From UBA6623 sp965248235 (GTDB lineage Bacteria > Acidobacteriota > Terriglobia > Bryobacterales > UBA6623): a stretch of DNA of 64,000 nucleotides. The notes beneath the pieces are model-generated. The model saw only the letters and a list, made by a program, of their open reading frames with translations. It was not told where the DNA came from and did not search any database. The first letter of the stretch is position 1. Each line of letters opens with the position of its first letter. The stretch is taken from contig CBDFIU010000004.1 of NCBI GenBank assembly GCA_965248235.1, positions 124,001-188,000 of the forward strand, read 5' to 3'. The translations under genes were made by a program, and so were the position numbers. Positions 17,897-26,690 of the stretch are shown here, in pieces.

Positions 17897-17971
17897 GGCG
17901 CTATCGTCTAAGGGTTAGGACGGAGCCCTCTCAAGGCTCAAATCCGGGTTCGAATCCCGGTAGCGCTACCA
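17897..17971 (+). tRNA. tRNA-Glu (anticodon CTC)
   Basis: Acceptor GGCGCTA/TAGCGCT with a terminal G-U pair, anticodon loop CTCTCAA giving CTC, T-arm GGTTCGAAT, discriminator A at 17968 and encoded CCA. Confidence 0.95.
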
Positions 17972-18084
17972 GCCCTCTCGATTTTCTCGCGGACGCTTCT
18001 TTAGCGACCTCCCGGACCACTCCGCGGCGCGGGTTGATACGCATCCGGCTCAGCGAAGATAATGTTGCTGGCGCCACGAGCGAC

Positions 18085-19350
18085 ATGATGACGAACAAAA
18101 TCTTTGCTGCTTTTCTCGGCCTCGGTCTATGTGCTCTGCTCGGATGCACCGGCGCGCCGCCGCCCGAGGGCGATGCCGACACGAGCGCGGCGCCTTCCGG
18201 CCGCGAGGCGCGCTTCGCTCTCGAGCTGGGAAAAGACTACCCGGAAGATCGCCTGTTACGCGGGCTGTATGAGTCGGAGGGCTCTTGGCGCTGGGCCGCG
18301 CGGCTGTTTGCCTTTTCACTCGATGCTCCCAAGGTCGAAGGCCCGATCTATGTCGAACTCGAATTCGCTCTCTCCGAAATCCTCATGAAAGACCTCGGCG
18401 ACGTCACCCTCGCGGCTCGCGTGAACGGAGAAGAGATCGGCCGTGAAACCTACTCCGACCACGGCAAACAGTTGTTCACCAAACGCGTGTCCGGCAGCCT
18501 GATCGAAGGCGAGCGCGTCGAGGTGGAGTTCGAGCTGGACAAGGCCAAGCGGCCGAGCGGTCCGACGGATCGCGAACTGGGTCTCATTGCGATCTCGGTC
18601 GCCCTCAAAGGCTTCGAGGCCACCAAGACCTTCATCGAGACCCAGATGAGCGAAGCGCAAAACCATTACGCCGAGATCTCACGGCAGCGCGATCTGCGGA
18701 TGTCCCCCGATCAGCATATGAAACTGCTGCGGCTCTTCCACGATCTGCCGGTCTGGGACGCCACTTGGTTTCTTGGCCACAAACTCATCAAGAACCCGCT
18801 TGATCTGTGGATGATGCAGCAGCTGATGTACGAGGTTAAGCCGGACTTCGTGGTTGAGACCGGGACATTTCAAGGAGGTTCCGCGCTGTACTGGGCTCAT
18901 ATTCTTGACGCGCTGGGCCTCGACGACGCCAGAGTGCTGACCGTCGATATCCAAGACGTCAACCAAGAAGCGGCCAAAGAGCCGCTTTGGAAAAAGCATG
19001 TGGAATTCTTCCTCGGCAGTTCCACCGACCCCGCGATCGTCGGCCGGATCGCCGAGCGGGTTCGGGGCAAGAAAGTTATGGTGACTCTCGATTCCGCGCA
19101 CACTCGAAAGCACGTCCTCGACGAACTGCGCCTCTACGGCCCCATGGTGAGCCCGGGAAGCTACCTCGTCGTCGAAGACACCCATTTCGATGCCGTTCCC
19201 ACGCATCCCGAACGGGGACCCGGCCCCACGTCGGCAATCCAGGCCTTTCTCGAAGAGCCCGCCGGCCGCTCGTTTGCAATCGACTCCTCTCGTGAGGCGA
19301 TGATCATGACTTTTAACCCGGGCGGTTGGCTGCGACGAAAATCCGACTGA
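18085..19350 (+). CDS. Lipoprotein with C-terminal CmcI-type methyltransferase/hydroxylase domain
   Basis: 421 residues. The N-terminus is a lipoprotein signal ending LLGC with the lipidated cysteine at 21. Residues about 50-190 form an unassigned beta-rich region (LELGKDYPEDRLLRGLYESEG...). Residues about 210-415 match the CmcI/rhamnosyl O-methyltransferase family: LWMMQQLMYEVKPDFVVETGTFQGGSALYWA contains the SAM-binding glycine motif, followed by LTVDIQD and GSYLVVEDTHFD. CmcI-family enzymes are normally cytoplasmic, so export as a lipoprotein is odd. The ATG at 18085 or 18088 starts the signal; neither has a strong ribosome site. No SAM source outside the cell is known. Confidence 0.75.
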   Translation: MMTNKIFAAFLGLGLCALLGCTGAPPPEGDADTSAAPSGREARFALELGKDYPEDRLLRGLYESEGSWRWAARLFAFSLDAPKVEGPIYVELEFALSEILMKDLGDVTLAARVNGEEIGRETYSDHGKQLFTKRVSGSLIEGERVEVEFELDKAKRPSGPTDRELGLIAISVALKGFEATKTFIETQMSEAQNHYAEISRQRDLRMSPDQHMKLLRLFHDLPVWDATWFLGHKLIKNPLDLWMMQQLMYEVKPDFVVETGTFQGGSALYWAHILDALGLDDARVLTVDIQDVNQEAAKEPLWKKHVEFFLGSSTDPAIVGRIAERVRGKKVMVTLDSAHTRKHVLDELRLYGPMVSPGSYLVVEDTHFDAVPTHPERGPGPTSAIQAFLEEPAGRSFAIDSSREAMIMTFNPGGWLRRKSD

Positions 19351-19394
19351 CGCCGGCCAGTGCAACGCGGCCGGCGGTGGTACACTATCCCCCC

Positions 19395-20171
19395 ATGGCC
19401 GACGTAAAATCACTCTTCGACCTCACAGGCAAGACTGCTCTCGTCACTGGTGGTTCACGAGGATTAGGCGCCGAAATCGCCGAAGGGCTCGCCGAAGCCG
19501 GCGCCTCTGTTTTCCTGCTCGCGCGCCGTGAACGCTGGCTCGACCCGACGCTGGCCGAATTCAAGCAAAAGGGCTTCTCGTGCGAAGGCATAATTTGCGA
19601 CGTCGCCAATCCCGAGCAAGTGGAGCAGGCCGTTCAGCGCGCTTTGAACGCCTTCGGGCAAATCGACATCTTGGTCAACAACGCCGGCATCACTTGGGGC
19701 GCTGAAGCGACCGAAATGCCGCTCGAAAAATGGCGGGCCGTACTCGACGTGAACATGACCGGCGTCTGGCTGTTTTCCCAGACCGTCGGCCGTCACATGG
19801 TCGAGCGCAAAAGCGGCAATATCCTGACGATCGCCTCGATAGCGGGGATGAAGGGCAGCACAACCCCCGGTGTCAGCGTGGCCGGTTACGCGGCCGGCAA
19901 AGCCGGCGTGATGGGACTGACGCGCGAGTTGGCCGGAAACTGGGGACCGTTCGGCATCCGTGTGAACGCCATCGCCCCGGGGTTTTTCCCTTCCAGGATG
20001 ACCGAGAAGGTGCTCGATCGCGTGGAAGCCAAATATCAGGATCGAGTGCCGCTGGGCCGCATCGGGCGAACCGGCGAACTCAAGGGCACCGCCCTGTTCC
20101 TGTGTTCGGAAGCATCAAGCTACGTCACCGGCCAAACCATCGTCGTCGACGGCGGCTTCACGATTACGTAG
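19395..20171 (+). CDS. Short-chain dehydrogenase/reductase, gluconate-5-dehydrogenase-like
   Basis: 258 residues, classical SDR. Cofactor motif TGGSRGLG (about 17-24), NNAG, catalytic serine region ASIAG, and YAAGK with the Tyr-x3-Lys pair, ending in TGQTIVVDGGFTIT. Closest in style to gluconate 5-dehydrogenases and 3-oxoacyl-ACP-reductase-like enzymes; the substrate cannot be fixed. The open frame extends upstream into the previous gene, but the ATG at 19395 places the Rossmann motif at the usual distance. 44 bases after the CmcI-like gene. Confidence 0.85.
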   Translation: MADVKSLFDLTGKTALVTGGSRGLGAEIAEGLAEAGASVFLLARRERWLDPTLAEFKQKGFSCEGIICDVANPEQVEQAVQRALNAFGQIDILVNNAGITWGAEATEMPLEKWRAVLDVNMTGVWLFSQTVGRHMVERKSGNILTIASIAGMKGSTTPGVSVAGYAAGKAGVMGLTRELAGNWGPFGIRVNAIAPGFFPSRMTEKVLDRVEAKYQDRVPLGRIGRTGELKGTALFLCSEASSYVTGQTIVVDGGFTIT

Positions 20172-20213
20172 CGAGGATTCAAGAAAGCAGCGTCCAATGA
20201 CGGATCCGTGAGG

Positions 20214-20477
20214 CTACGCCGCCCCGTCGGTCCGCACGGAGATGACGCGGCCCAGCCGACCGCGGTCCGCGAATTCGACGATGCCGCCGACCTTGGCGTA
20301 GAGGGTATCGTCCTTGCCTTTGCCGACATTGTCGCCGGGCTTGAAGCGGGTGCCCCGTTGGCGGACGAGAATGGAGCCGCCGCTGACCAATTGCCCCGCG
20401 AACCGCTTGACGCCGAGTCGTTGCGAGTTTGAGTCGCGTCCGTTGCGGGAACTGCCTAGACCCTTCTTATGTGCCAT
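20214..20477 (-). CDS. rpmA: 50S ribosomal protein L27
   Basis: 87 residues starting MAHKKGLGSSRNGRDSNSQ, the invariant N-terminus that reaches the peptidyl-transferase centre, followed by LGVKRFAGQLVSGGSILVRQRGT. Standard length, immediately downstream of rplU as in nearly all bacteria. Confidence 0.98.
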   Translation of the reverse strand: MAHKKGLGSSRNGRDSNSQRLGVKRFAGQLVSGGSILVRQRGTRFKPGDNVGKGKDDTLYAKVGGIVEFADRGRLGRVISVRTDGAA

Positions 20478-20525
20478 GACTGAGAATCCTTTTCACTGAG
20501 CGCCTTGGTTCGGTGCCGCGCGATG

Positions 20526-20837
20526 CTAAACGACGATCTCGTTGATCTTGACGCGGGTGTAATTCTGCCGGTGCCCGGTGCGGCGCCGGTAGTGTTTACG
20601 GCGCTTGAATTTGAACACGATGATCTTCTTACCGCGTTCTTGGCCCTCGATGGAGGCCGTGACCTTGGCGGATTTGAGGTCGTCGCCGGTGAGCAGAGTT
20701 CCGTCGTCTTTCGAGATCGCGACGACGTTGTTGAATTCCACATCGGCGCCGTCATCGCCTCCCAGCAACTCCACCTGAAGCTCATCGCCGGGAGAGACCG
20801 GATACTGCTTTCCGCCGGTTTCAATAATTGCGTACAT
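20526..20837 (-). CDS. rplU: 50S ribosomal protein L21
   Basis: 103 residues from MYAIIETGGKQYPVSPGDELQVE to the C-terminal RRKHYRRRTGHRQNYTRVKI block, which contacts 23S rRNA. The frame opens 13 codons earlier but homologues begin with MYAIIETGGKQ, so the ATG at 20837 is chosen. 48 bases upstream of rpmA. Confidence 0.97.
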   Translation of the reverse strand: MYAIIETGGKQYPVSPGDELQVELLGGDDGADVEFNNVVAISKDDGTLLTGDDLKSAKVTASIEGQERGKKIIVFKFKRRKHYRRRTGHRQNYTRVKINEIVV

Positions 20838-21112
20838 AACAAACCACTTCGGGGACGATCCCCCACGAAGATTCATTATAGGAAGCGGCCCGGTGCGCGG
20901 TCAAACGAAAGGCTCAAACCGAGCCAAGCCGAGCCGCGAAGGCATCCGAGCGGTATGAGACCAATCCGCCCCCGGATGACACGGAGTTCTCATGCTTTGC
21001 CGGCACAATCGAAGTACACTACACGTTTGTGATCGGCGAGGGCGGCCTTCGTGTTTCCTACGTGCTGAAAATCACCCGCCGGCCGATTGCTTTATTGATG
21101 ACCGCGCGTCCC

Positions 21113-21838
21113 ATGAACTTCTCTCCACACATCTCACCGACCAAAGACACCGCCGCCGCGGCTGCGGCCGGTCACACCCTGGAGCGGATCGAGGCGGCGC
21201 GTCAGGCCTCCGGCCGGGCGACTCTGGCGGTCTCCGGCGGCTCGACTCCCAGGCTGATGTTCCAAGTCATGGCCAAGACGGGGTTCGACTGGGCCGACGT
21301 CCACATCTTTTGGGTCGACGAGCGTTGCGTGCCGCCCGACCACGCCGACAGTAATTACCGCATGACGAAAGAGGCGCTGCTCGATTCGATCGCGATCGCT
21401 CCTGACAACATCCACCGTATTCAAGGCGAACGGGAACCCGCCGAGGCCTCTACCCTTTATCGCGCGGAGATCGAAAAGCTTTTCGACATGGCCGAAAAGC
21501 CCGCCGGCTCGATGCCGCGGTTTGACGTCGTTCACCTGGGGATGGGACCCGACAGCCACACGGCCAGTCTGTTTCCCGGCGAAGCGCTTATCAACGACCG
21601 CCGCGGCCTGACGGCGCCGGTCTACGCGGCTTCGAAAGACAGTTGGCGCGTTACGCTGTTGCCCGGAGTGCTTCTTGCGGCGGCGGATACGGTCTTTCTT
21701 GTCACCGGAGACGACAAGGCGGCCGCCCTGCGGGAAGTGATCAACGGACCTTACGATCCGCGCCAACGCCCGGTGCAATTGATCGCCCGCGACGCCAACC
21801 CAGTGCATTGGTTTCTCGACGAAGCCGCCAAGCCGTAG
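21113..21838 (+). CDS. pgl: 6-phosphogluconolactonase
   Basis: 241 residues. Hydrolyses 6-phosphogluconolactone in the oxidative pentose phosphate pathway. Family motifs: LAVSGGSTPRLMFQ, FWVDERCVPPDHADSNY and LGMGPDSHTASLFPG. The frame is open upstream to 21029 with another ATG at 21098; 21113 gives the usual short N-terminus, and no candidate has a good ribosome site. No zwf or gnd is adjacent. Confidence 0.92.
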   Translation: MNFSPHISPTKDTAAAAAAGHTLERIEAARQASGRATLAVSGGSTPRLMFQVMAKTGFDWADVHIFWVDERCVPPDHADSNYRMTKEALLDSIAIAPDNIHRIQGEREPAEASTLYRAEIEKLFDMAEKPAGSMPRFDVVHLGMGPDSHTASLFPGEALINDRRGLTAPVYAASKDSWRVTLLPGVLLAAADTVFLVTGDDKAAALREVINGPYDPRQRPVQLIARDANPVHWFLDEAAKP

Positions 21839-21893
21839 AGCCTCCCGTCGCGACGCGCCGCCCCGATTCACGGCCAACGCTTATCGCCCCCCC

Positions 21894-22051
21894 GTGGCGC
21901 ACGCACTCGTGCCTGCCGTGTCGCCACTCCCGGCGACGTTTCTTCTTCCCCAAACCGCCAAACCCCGTCCCCCATCCCGACTCAACCCCGCCCCCCGGCC
22001 AATCCGACCCTCTCACCGTTTCGAACCGCCGCCCCACTCCTGGCGACGTCT
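21894..22051. repeat. Copies of the intergenic palindromic repeat
   Basis: 21894-21938 resembles 5976-6018 (GTGGCGCACGC ... GCCGTGTCGCCACTCC), and the last part (CCACTCCTGGCGACGTCT) recurs at 22033-22051. Non-coding, C-rich between copies. Confidence 0.5.
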
Positions 22052-22123
22052 TTCTCCCCAAACCCCCAAACCCCCACCCCATCACGACCCGACTAAACGT
22101 TAACGGTTTACGGTTCACGGTTA

Positions 22124-23159
22124 GATGGGTATTTACTTGACTCAGGTGACCACAAGATGTAGGATCGGGGAAATGGAAGATTATCCTCGGAATCTGGCCG
22201 AGTTCGAGGCGCGTTTCGCCACCGAGCAGGCCTGTCGAGAGTATCTGTGTCAACTCCGCTGGCCGGAGGGTTTTCGTTGTCCGCGATGCGGGCACGACAA
22301 AGCGTGGGCGGTGCGGACAGCGCTGCTGGAGTGCGCCGGCTGCGGGCATCAAGCTTCTCCAACGGCGGGCACAATATTTCAAGACACCCGCCAACCCCTC
22401 CAGAGTTGGTTTCGAGCCATGTGGTGGCTCACGAGCCAGAAGAACGGGGCGAGCGCGCTGGGCTTGCAGCGGGTGTTGGGCCTGGGCAGCTACAAAACGG
22501 CCTGGACTTGGTTGCATAAGCTCCGGCGCGCCATGGTGCGGCCCGGACGCGATCGGCTCAGCGGGCGCGTGGAGGTTGACGAGACTTACTTAGGAGGCTT
22601 GGAGGAGGGCGTGCGCGGTCGCCAAACCGACGCTAAGGCGCTGATTGTAGTAGCGGCCGAGGAAGATGGTGCCGGCATCGGGCGGGTTCGGATACGCACC
22701 ATTCCCAACGCCTCCGGGGACAGCTTGATGGCCTTCGTCGGCGAGTCGATCGAACCCGGCAGCGTGGTCCATACCGACGGTTGGCTGGGATACGAACCGC
22801 TCGAAGGCGACGGCTATCGCCACGAGGTGAGCTACCTGGAGGGGCAACCGGCGCGCGCCTCGAAACTGCTCCCCCGGGTGCACCGCGTGGTGTCGTTAGT
22901 GAAGCGCTGGATACTGGGCACGCATCAAGGAGCGGTCAGTCACGAGCATCTCGACTCCTACCTCGACGAATTCGCCTTCCGCTTCAACCGCCGCAAGTCC
23001 AGAAGTCGAGGCAAGCTCTTTTACCGCCTGGTTCAACAGGCCGTCGCCGTGCCACCGGCACCCTACAAATCGCTGGTCGGAGGCACCGCGACACGCGCTA
23101 CGGACGACCACAACATGTAGCGGCTATTTCCCAATACCTGAGTCAAGTAAATACCCATC
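22124..23159 (+). mobile_element. IS1595-family insertion sequence, copy 1
   Basis: 1036 bp. Terminal inverted repeats GATGGGTATTTACTTGACTC(AGGT), 24 of 24 identical at both ends. Flanked by a perfect 8-bp target duplication CACGGTTA (22116-22123 and 23160-23167). Encodes one transposase. The right end has TAGCGGC after the stop where the other copies have TAGGGGC. Confidence 0.95.
22173..23120 (+). CDS. IS1595-family (ISXO2-like) transposase, copy 1
   Basis: 315 residues. N-terminal zinc ribbon with C36-x2-C39 and C54-x2-C57, helix-turn-helix-like segment (about 88-125), then the DDE-type catalytic core: D136 in VEVDETYLGG and D202 in VVHTDGWLGY. The C-terminal region HRVVSLVKRWILGTHQGAVSHEHLDSYLDEFAFRFNRRKS is characteristic of the family. 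The frame opens at 22125 inside the terminal repeat, but ATG 22173 follows GGGGAA. The protein is identical in copies 1, 2 and 3. Confidence 0.93.
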   Translation: MEDYPRNLAEFEARFATEQACREYLCQLRWPEGFRCPRCGHDKAWAVRTALLECAGCGHQASPTAGTIFQDTRQPLQSWFRAMWWLTSQKNGASALGLQRVLGLGSYKTAWTWLHKLRRAMVRPGRDRLSGRVEVDETYLGGLEEGVRGRQTDAKALIVVAAEEDGAGIGRVRIRTIPNASGDSLMAFVGESIEPGSVVHTDGWLGYEPLEGDGYRHEVSYLEGQPARASKLLPRVHRVVSLVKRWILGTHQGAVSHEHLDSYLDEFAFRFNRRKSRSRGKLFYRLVQQAVAVPPAPYKSLVGGTATRATDDHNM

Positions 23160-23223
23160 CACGGTTAATTTAACGGCCCAATCCCCCAATTCCCCAAAAA
23201 CCCATCACGGCAAAACAAAGAAT

Positions 23224-24259
23224 GATTGGTATTGACTTGACTCAGGTGACCACAAGATGTAGGATCGGGGAAATGGAAGATTATCCTCGGAATCTGGCCG
23301 AGTTCGAGGCGCGTTTCGCCACCGAGCAGGCCTGTCGAGAGTATCTGTGTCAACTCCGCTGGCCGGAGGGTTTTCGTTGTCCGCGATGCGGGCACGACAA
23401 AGCGTGGGCGGTGCGGACAGCGCTGCTGGAGTGCGCCGGCTGCGGGCATCAAGCTTCTCCAACGGCGGGCACAATATTTCAAGACACCCGCCAACCCCTC
23501 CAGAGTTGGTTTCGAGCCATGTGGTGGCTCACGAGCCAGAAGAACGGGGCGAGCGCGCTGGGCTTGCAGCGGGTGTTGGGCCTGGGCAGCTACAAAACGG
23601 CCTGGACTTGGTTGCATAAGCTCCGGCGCGCCATGGTGCGGCCCGGACGCGATCGGCTCAGCGGGCGCGTGGAGGTTGACGAGACTTACTTAGGAGGCTT
23701 GGAGGAGGGCGTGCGCGGTCGCCAAACCGACGCTAAGGCGCTGATTGTAGTAGCGGCCGAGGAAGATGGTGCCGGCATCGGGCGGGTTCGGATACGCACC
23801 ATTCCCAACGCCTCCGGGGACAGCTTGATGGCCTTCGTCGGCGAGTCGATCGAACCCGGCAGCGTGGTCCATACCGACGGTTGGCTGGGATACGAACCGC
23901 TCGAAGGCGACGGCTATCGCCACGAGGTGAGCTACCTGGAGGGGCAACCGGCGCGCGCCTCGAAACTGCTCCCCCGGGTGCACCGCGTGGTGTCGTTAGT
24001 GAAGCGCTGGATACTGGGCACGCATCAAGGAGCGGTCAGTCACGAGCATCTCGACTCCTACCTCGACGAATTCGCCTTCCGCTTCAACCGCCGCAAGTCC
24101 AGAAGTCGAGGCAAGCTCTTTTACCGCCTGGTTCAACAGGCCGTCGCCGTGCCACCGGCACCCTACAAATCGCTGGTCGGAGGCACCGCGACACGCGCTA
24201 CGGACGACCACAACATGTAGGGGCTATTTCCCAATACCTGAGTCAAGTAAATACCCATC
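23224..24259 (+). mobile_element. IS1595-family insertion sequence, copy 2
   Basis: 1036 bp, same orientation as copy 1 and only 64 bp from it. Perfect 8-bp target duplication CAAAGAAT (23216-23223 and 24260-24267). The left terminal repeat carries two substitutions (GATTGGTATTGACTT against GATGGGTATTTACTT); the right end is standard. Confidence 0.95.
23273..24220 (+). CDS. IS1595-family transposase, copy 2
   Basis: 315 residues, identical in protein sequence to copy 1, with the same start context. Confidence 0.93.
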   Translation: MEDYPRNLAEFEARFATEQACREYLCQLRWPEGFRCPRCGHDKAWAVRTALLECAGCGHQASPTAGTIFQDTRQPLQSWFRAMWWLTSQKNGASALGLQRVLGLGSYKTAWTWLHKLRRAMVRPGRDRLSGRVEVDETYLGGLEEGVRGRQTDAKALIVVAAEEDGAGIGRVRIRTIPNASGDSLMAFVGESIEPGSVVHTDGWLGYEPLEGDGYRHEVSYLEGQPARASKLLPRVHRVVSLVKRWILGTHQGAVSHEHLDSYLDEFAFRFNRRKSRSRGKLFYRLVQQAVAVPPAPYKSLVGGTATRATDDHNM

Positions 24260-25105
24260 CAAAGAATATTTCCCCCATCAAATCAACAACATAAGAAAAT
24301 CAACCCCCGCTACCCGCACAACCCCACCGTATCCTATAACCGGGCATCAGCCCCTATTACCGGGCATCCTGCCCCCAAGGACTCTCCAAATGAGAACCGC
24401 TCAACAAATTCACGCCGGCCGCGAAAACGCCAAAAAATCAACCGGCCCCCGCACCCCCGCGGGCAAAGCCCGCTCATCCCAAACGCGCTCAAACACGGCC
24501 TGCTCGCTCAAGACGCCGTCCTGCCCGGCGAAGACCCCGCCGACTTCGACCAACAGCTCGTCAGTCTCGAGGAGACCTATCTCCCCCGCAACCGCGTCCA
24601 AAAAGAAATCGTCCGCCAAATCGCCGACGCCATGTGGAGATTGCAGCGTCTCTCCCGCATCGAAACCGCCGTCATCGCCGCCGGCATCGAAAACTCCCGT
24701 GACTTGAACCGCGACACCGGCCCCATGCCCGAAGACCGCCCAAGCCTAACCCGAATCCTAGGCCACGCCATCCTCACAAGGACAAAACTTCTCAACAACC
24801 TGGCCCGCTACGACGCCCATCTCGGCCGCCGTTTCTACCGCGGCGTCGAGCTCATGATCGACATCCGCCGCGAGGAACGCAAAGACCGCGAGACCCGCGA
24901 AGCGGCCAACAGCGACACAACGCCGGTGCATTACCTGCCCGACGAAGCCGAACCCAACATTCAGACCACCCCCCCCGTCATCGGCTTCCGCCCCACCGAA
25001 AAATTGGGGCCAATCTCGAAAGACGTCCCAAGCGCCGCCAAAAAAGGCACCCGCGAATCGAACCCCCTCGCCGGAGCAAAGCGGACCGCCCCCCAATTCT
25101 TCGGG

Positions 25106-26141
25106 GATGGGTATTTACTTGACTCAGGTATTGGGAAATAGCCCCTACATGTTGTGGTCGTCCGTAGCGCGTGTCGCGGTGCCTCCGACCAGCGATTTGT
25201 AGGGTGCCGGTGGCACGGCGACGGCCTGTTGAACCAGGCGGTAAAAGAGCTTGCCTCGACTTCTGGACTTGCGGCGGTTGAAGCGGAAGGCGAATTCGTC
25301 GAGGTAGGAGTCGAGATGCTCGTGACTGACCGCTCCTTGATGCGTGCCCAGTATCCAGCGCTTCACTAACGACACCACGCGGTGCACCCGGGGGAGCAGT
25401 TTCGAGGCGCGCGCCGGTTGCCCCTCCAGGTAGCTCACCTCGTGGCGATAGCCGTCGCCTTCGAGCGGTTCGTATCCCAGCCAACCGTCGGTATGGACCA
25501 CGCTGCCGGGTTCGATCGACTCGCCGACGAAGGCCATCAAGCTGTCCCCGGAGGCGTTGGGAATGGTGCGTATCCGAACCCGCCCGATGCCGGCACCATC
25601 TTCCTCGGCCGCTACTACAATCAGCGCCTTAGCGTCGGTTTGGCGACCGCGCACGCCCTCCTCCAAGCCTCCTAAGTAAGTCTCGTCAACCTCCACGCGC
25701 CCGCTGAGCCGATCGCGTCCGGGCCGCACCATGGCGCGCCGGAGCTTATGCAACCAAGTCCAGGCCGTTTTGTAGCTGCCCAGGCCCAACACCCGCTGCA
25801 AGCCCAGCGCGCTCGCCCCGTTCTTCTGGCTCGTGAGCCACCACATGGCTCGAAACCAACTCTGGAGGGGTTGGCGGGTGTCTTGAAATATTGTGCCCGC
25901 CGTTGGAGAAGCTTGATGCCCGCAGCCGGCGCACTCCAGCAGCGCTGTCCGCACCGCCCACGCTTTGTCGTGCCCGCATCGCGGACAACGAAAACCCTCC
26001 GGCCAGCGGAGTTGACACAGATACTCTCGACAGGCCTGCTCGGTGGCGAAACGCGCCTCGAACTCGGCCAGATTCCGAGGATAATCTTCCATTTCCCCGA
26101 TCCTACATCTTGTGGTCACCTGAGTCAAGTAAATACCCATC
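25106..26141 (-). mobile_element. IS1595-family insertion sequence, copy 3
   Basis: 1036 bp in reverse orientation. Perfect 8-bp target duplication TCTTCGGG (25098-25105 and 26142-26149). Inserted in the frameshifted hypothetical gene. Confidence 0.95.
25145..26092 (-). CDS. IS1595-family transposase, copy 3
   Basis: 315 residues, identical protein to copies 1 and 2, reverse strand. Confidence 0.93.
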   Translation of the reverse strand: MEDYPRNLAEFEARFATEQACREYLCQLRWPEGFRCPRCGHDKAWAVRTALLECAGCGHQASPTAGTIFQDTRQPLQSWFRAMWWLTSQKNGASALGLQRVLGLGSYKTAWTWLHKLRRAMVRPGRDRLSGRVEVDETYLGGLEEGVRGRQTDAKALIVVAAEEDGAGIGRVRIRTIPNASGDSLMAFVGESIEPGSVVHTDGWLGYEPLEGDGYRHEVSYLEGQPARASKLLPRVHRVVSLVKRWILGTHQGAVSHEHLDSYLDEFAFRFNRRKSRSRGKLFYRLVQQAVAVPPAPYKSLVGGTATRATDDHNM

Positions 26142-26257
26142 TCTTCGGGAACCCAGAACAACGAAACGAAGCCAAGACCAATCTAACGTCTTCGCTAACA
26201 ACGCATTACAAGGCAATCGGAGTCCGGCAAACAACCCCAAAAACGAAAAGAAAGTAG

Positions 26258-26650
26258 GCAAAGACCGTCCCCGCAAGGCCGCAAAGCCCTGACGGCGACC
26301 CAAGAAAGGACAAACACCCCGACAACCCACTCTCCTGCACCGCCGGCAATGATCCGACGCCCCACCGTCGGCCAAGCGACTCAGGATCGTACGCCCGTGG
26401 TGTCTTTTGCGCCCAACCCCTGGGCGAGTCTCTGTAAAGAACGGCCGGAACCTCGCCGGCCAAGGCGGGCTGGATGGCACCTGTAGGCCTATCCAGTCGC
26501 TTGCGTTCCGGGGCTTTGAGTCCAGCTCGAGTTAGTCGGAGCGGACGCGCGGCGAACAGCTACGCTCGCCCTCGTGGTCCGAGAGTAGCGAATGCGGCAA
26601 CGGCGTAGGCCGGGCCTCACGTCACTACGAGGCTTCGTGTTGCTCTTCGT
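26258..26650. other. Intergenic region with repeat fragments
   Basis: No gene is supported in these 393 bases. 26415-26440 shares GCCCAACCCCTGGGCGAG with the repeat at about 12825. 26440-26485 contains complementary GCCGGAACCTCGCCGGC-type segments. Confidence 0.4.
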
Positions 26651-26690
26651 TTAGGAGCCGCTGCATGCGGTTAGGAGCCGCTGCATGCGG
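26651..26690. repeat. Perfect 20-bp tandem duplication
   Basis: TTAGGAGCCGCTGCATGCGG occurs twice head to tail. It shifts the reading frame of the DUF465 gene at its 3' end. Looks recent because the two units are identical. Confidence 0.9.

Larger units (their letters stand above)
24390..26257 (+). pseudogene. Acidobacterial paralogous hypothetical protein, frameshifted and split by IS copy 3
   Basis: Starts MRTAQQIHAGRENAKKSTGPRTPAGKARSSQ, the N-terminus of a paralogous family I associate with Acidobacteria. At about 24481 one A is missing from the CCCAAACGCG run; after it the other frame continues as expected (NALKHGLLAQDAVLPGEDPADFD ... MWRLQRLSRIETAV) to 25105, where IS copy 3 enters. 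Removing the IS and one target copy joins the frame as QFFG-NPEQRNEAKTNL... and it ends at the TAG at 26255-26257. The original gene was therefore about 825 bases in two pieces, 24390-25105 and 26150-26257. Function of the family is unknown. Confidence 0.75.

Noticed and set aside
25748..26257. Antisense frames inside every IS copy
   Set aside because: They recur only because the element is repeated; the end of this one is in fact the tail of the split pseudogene.
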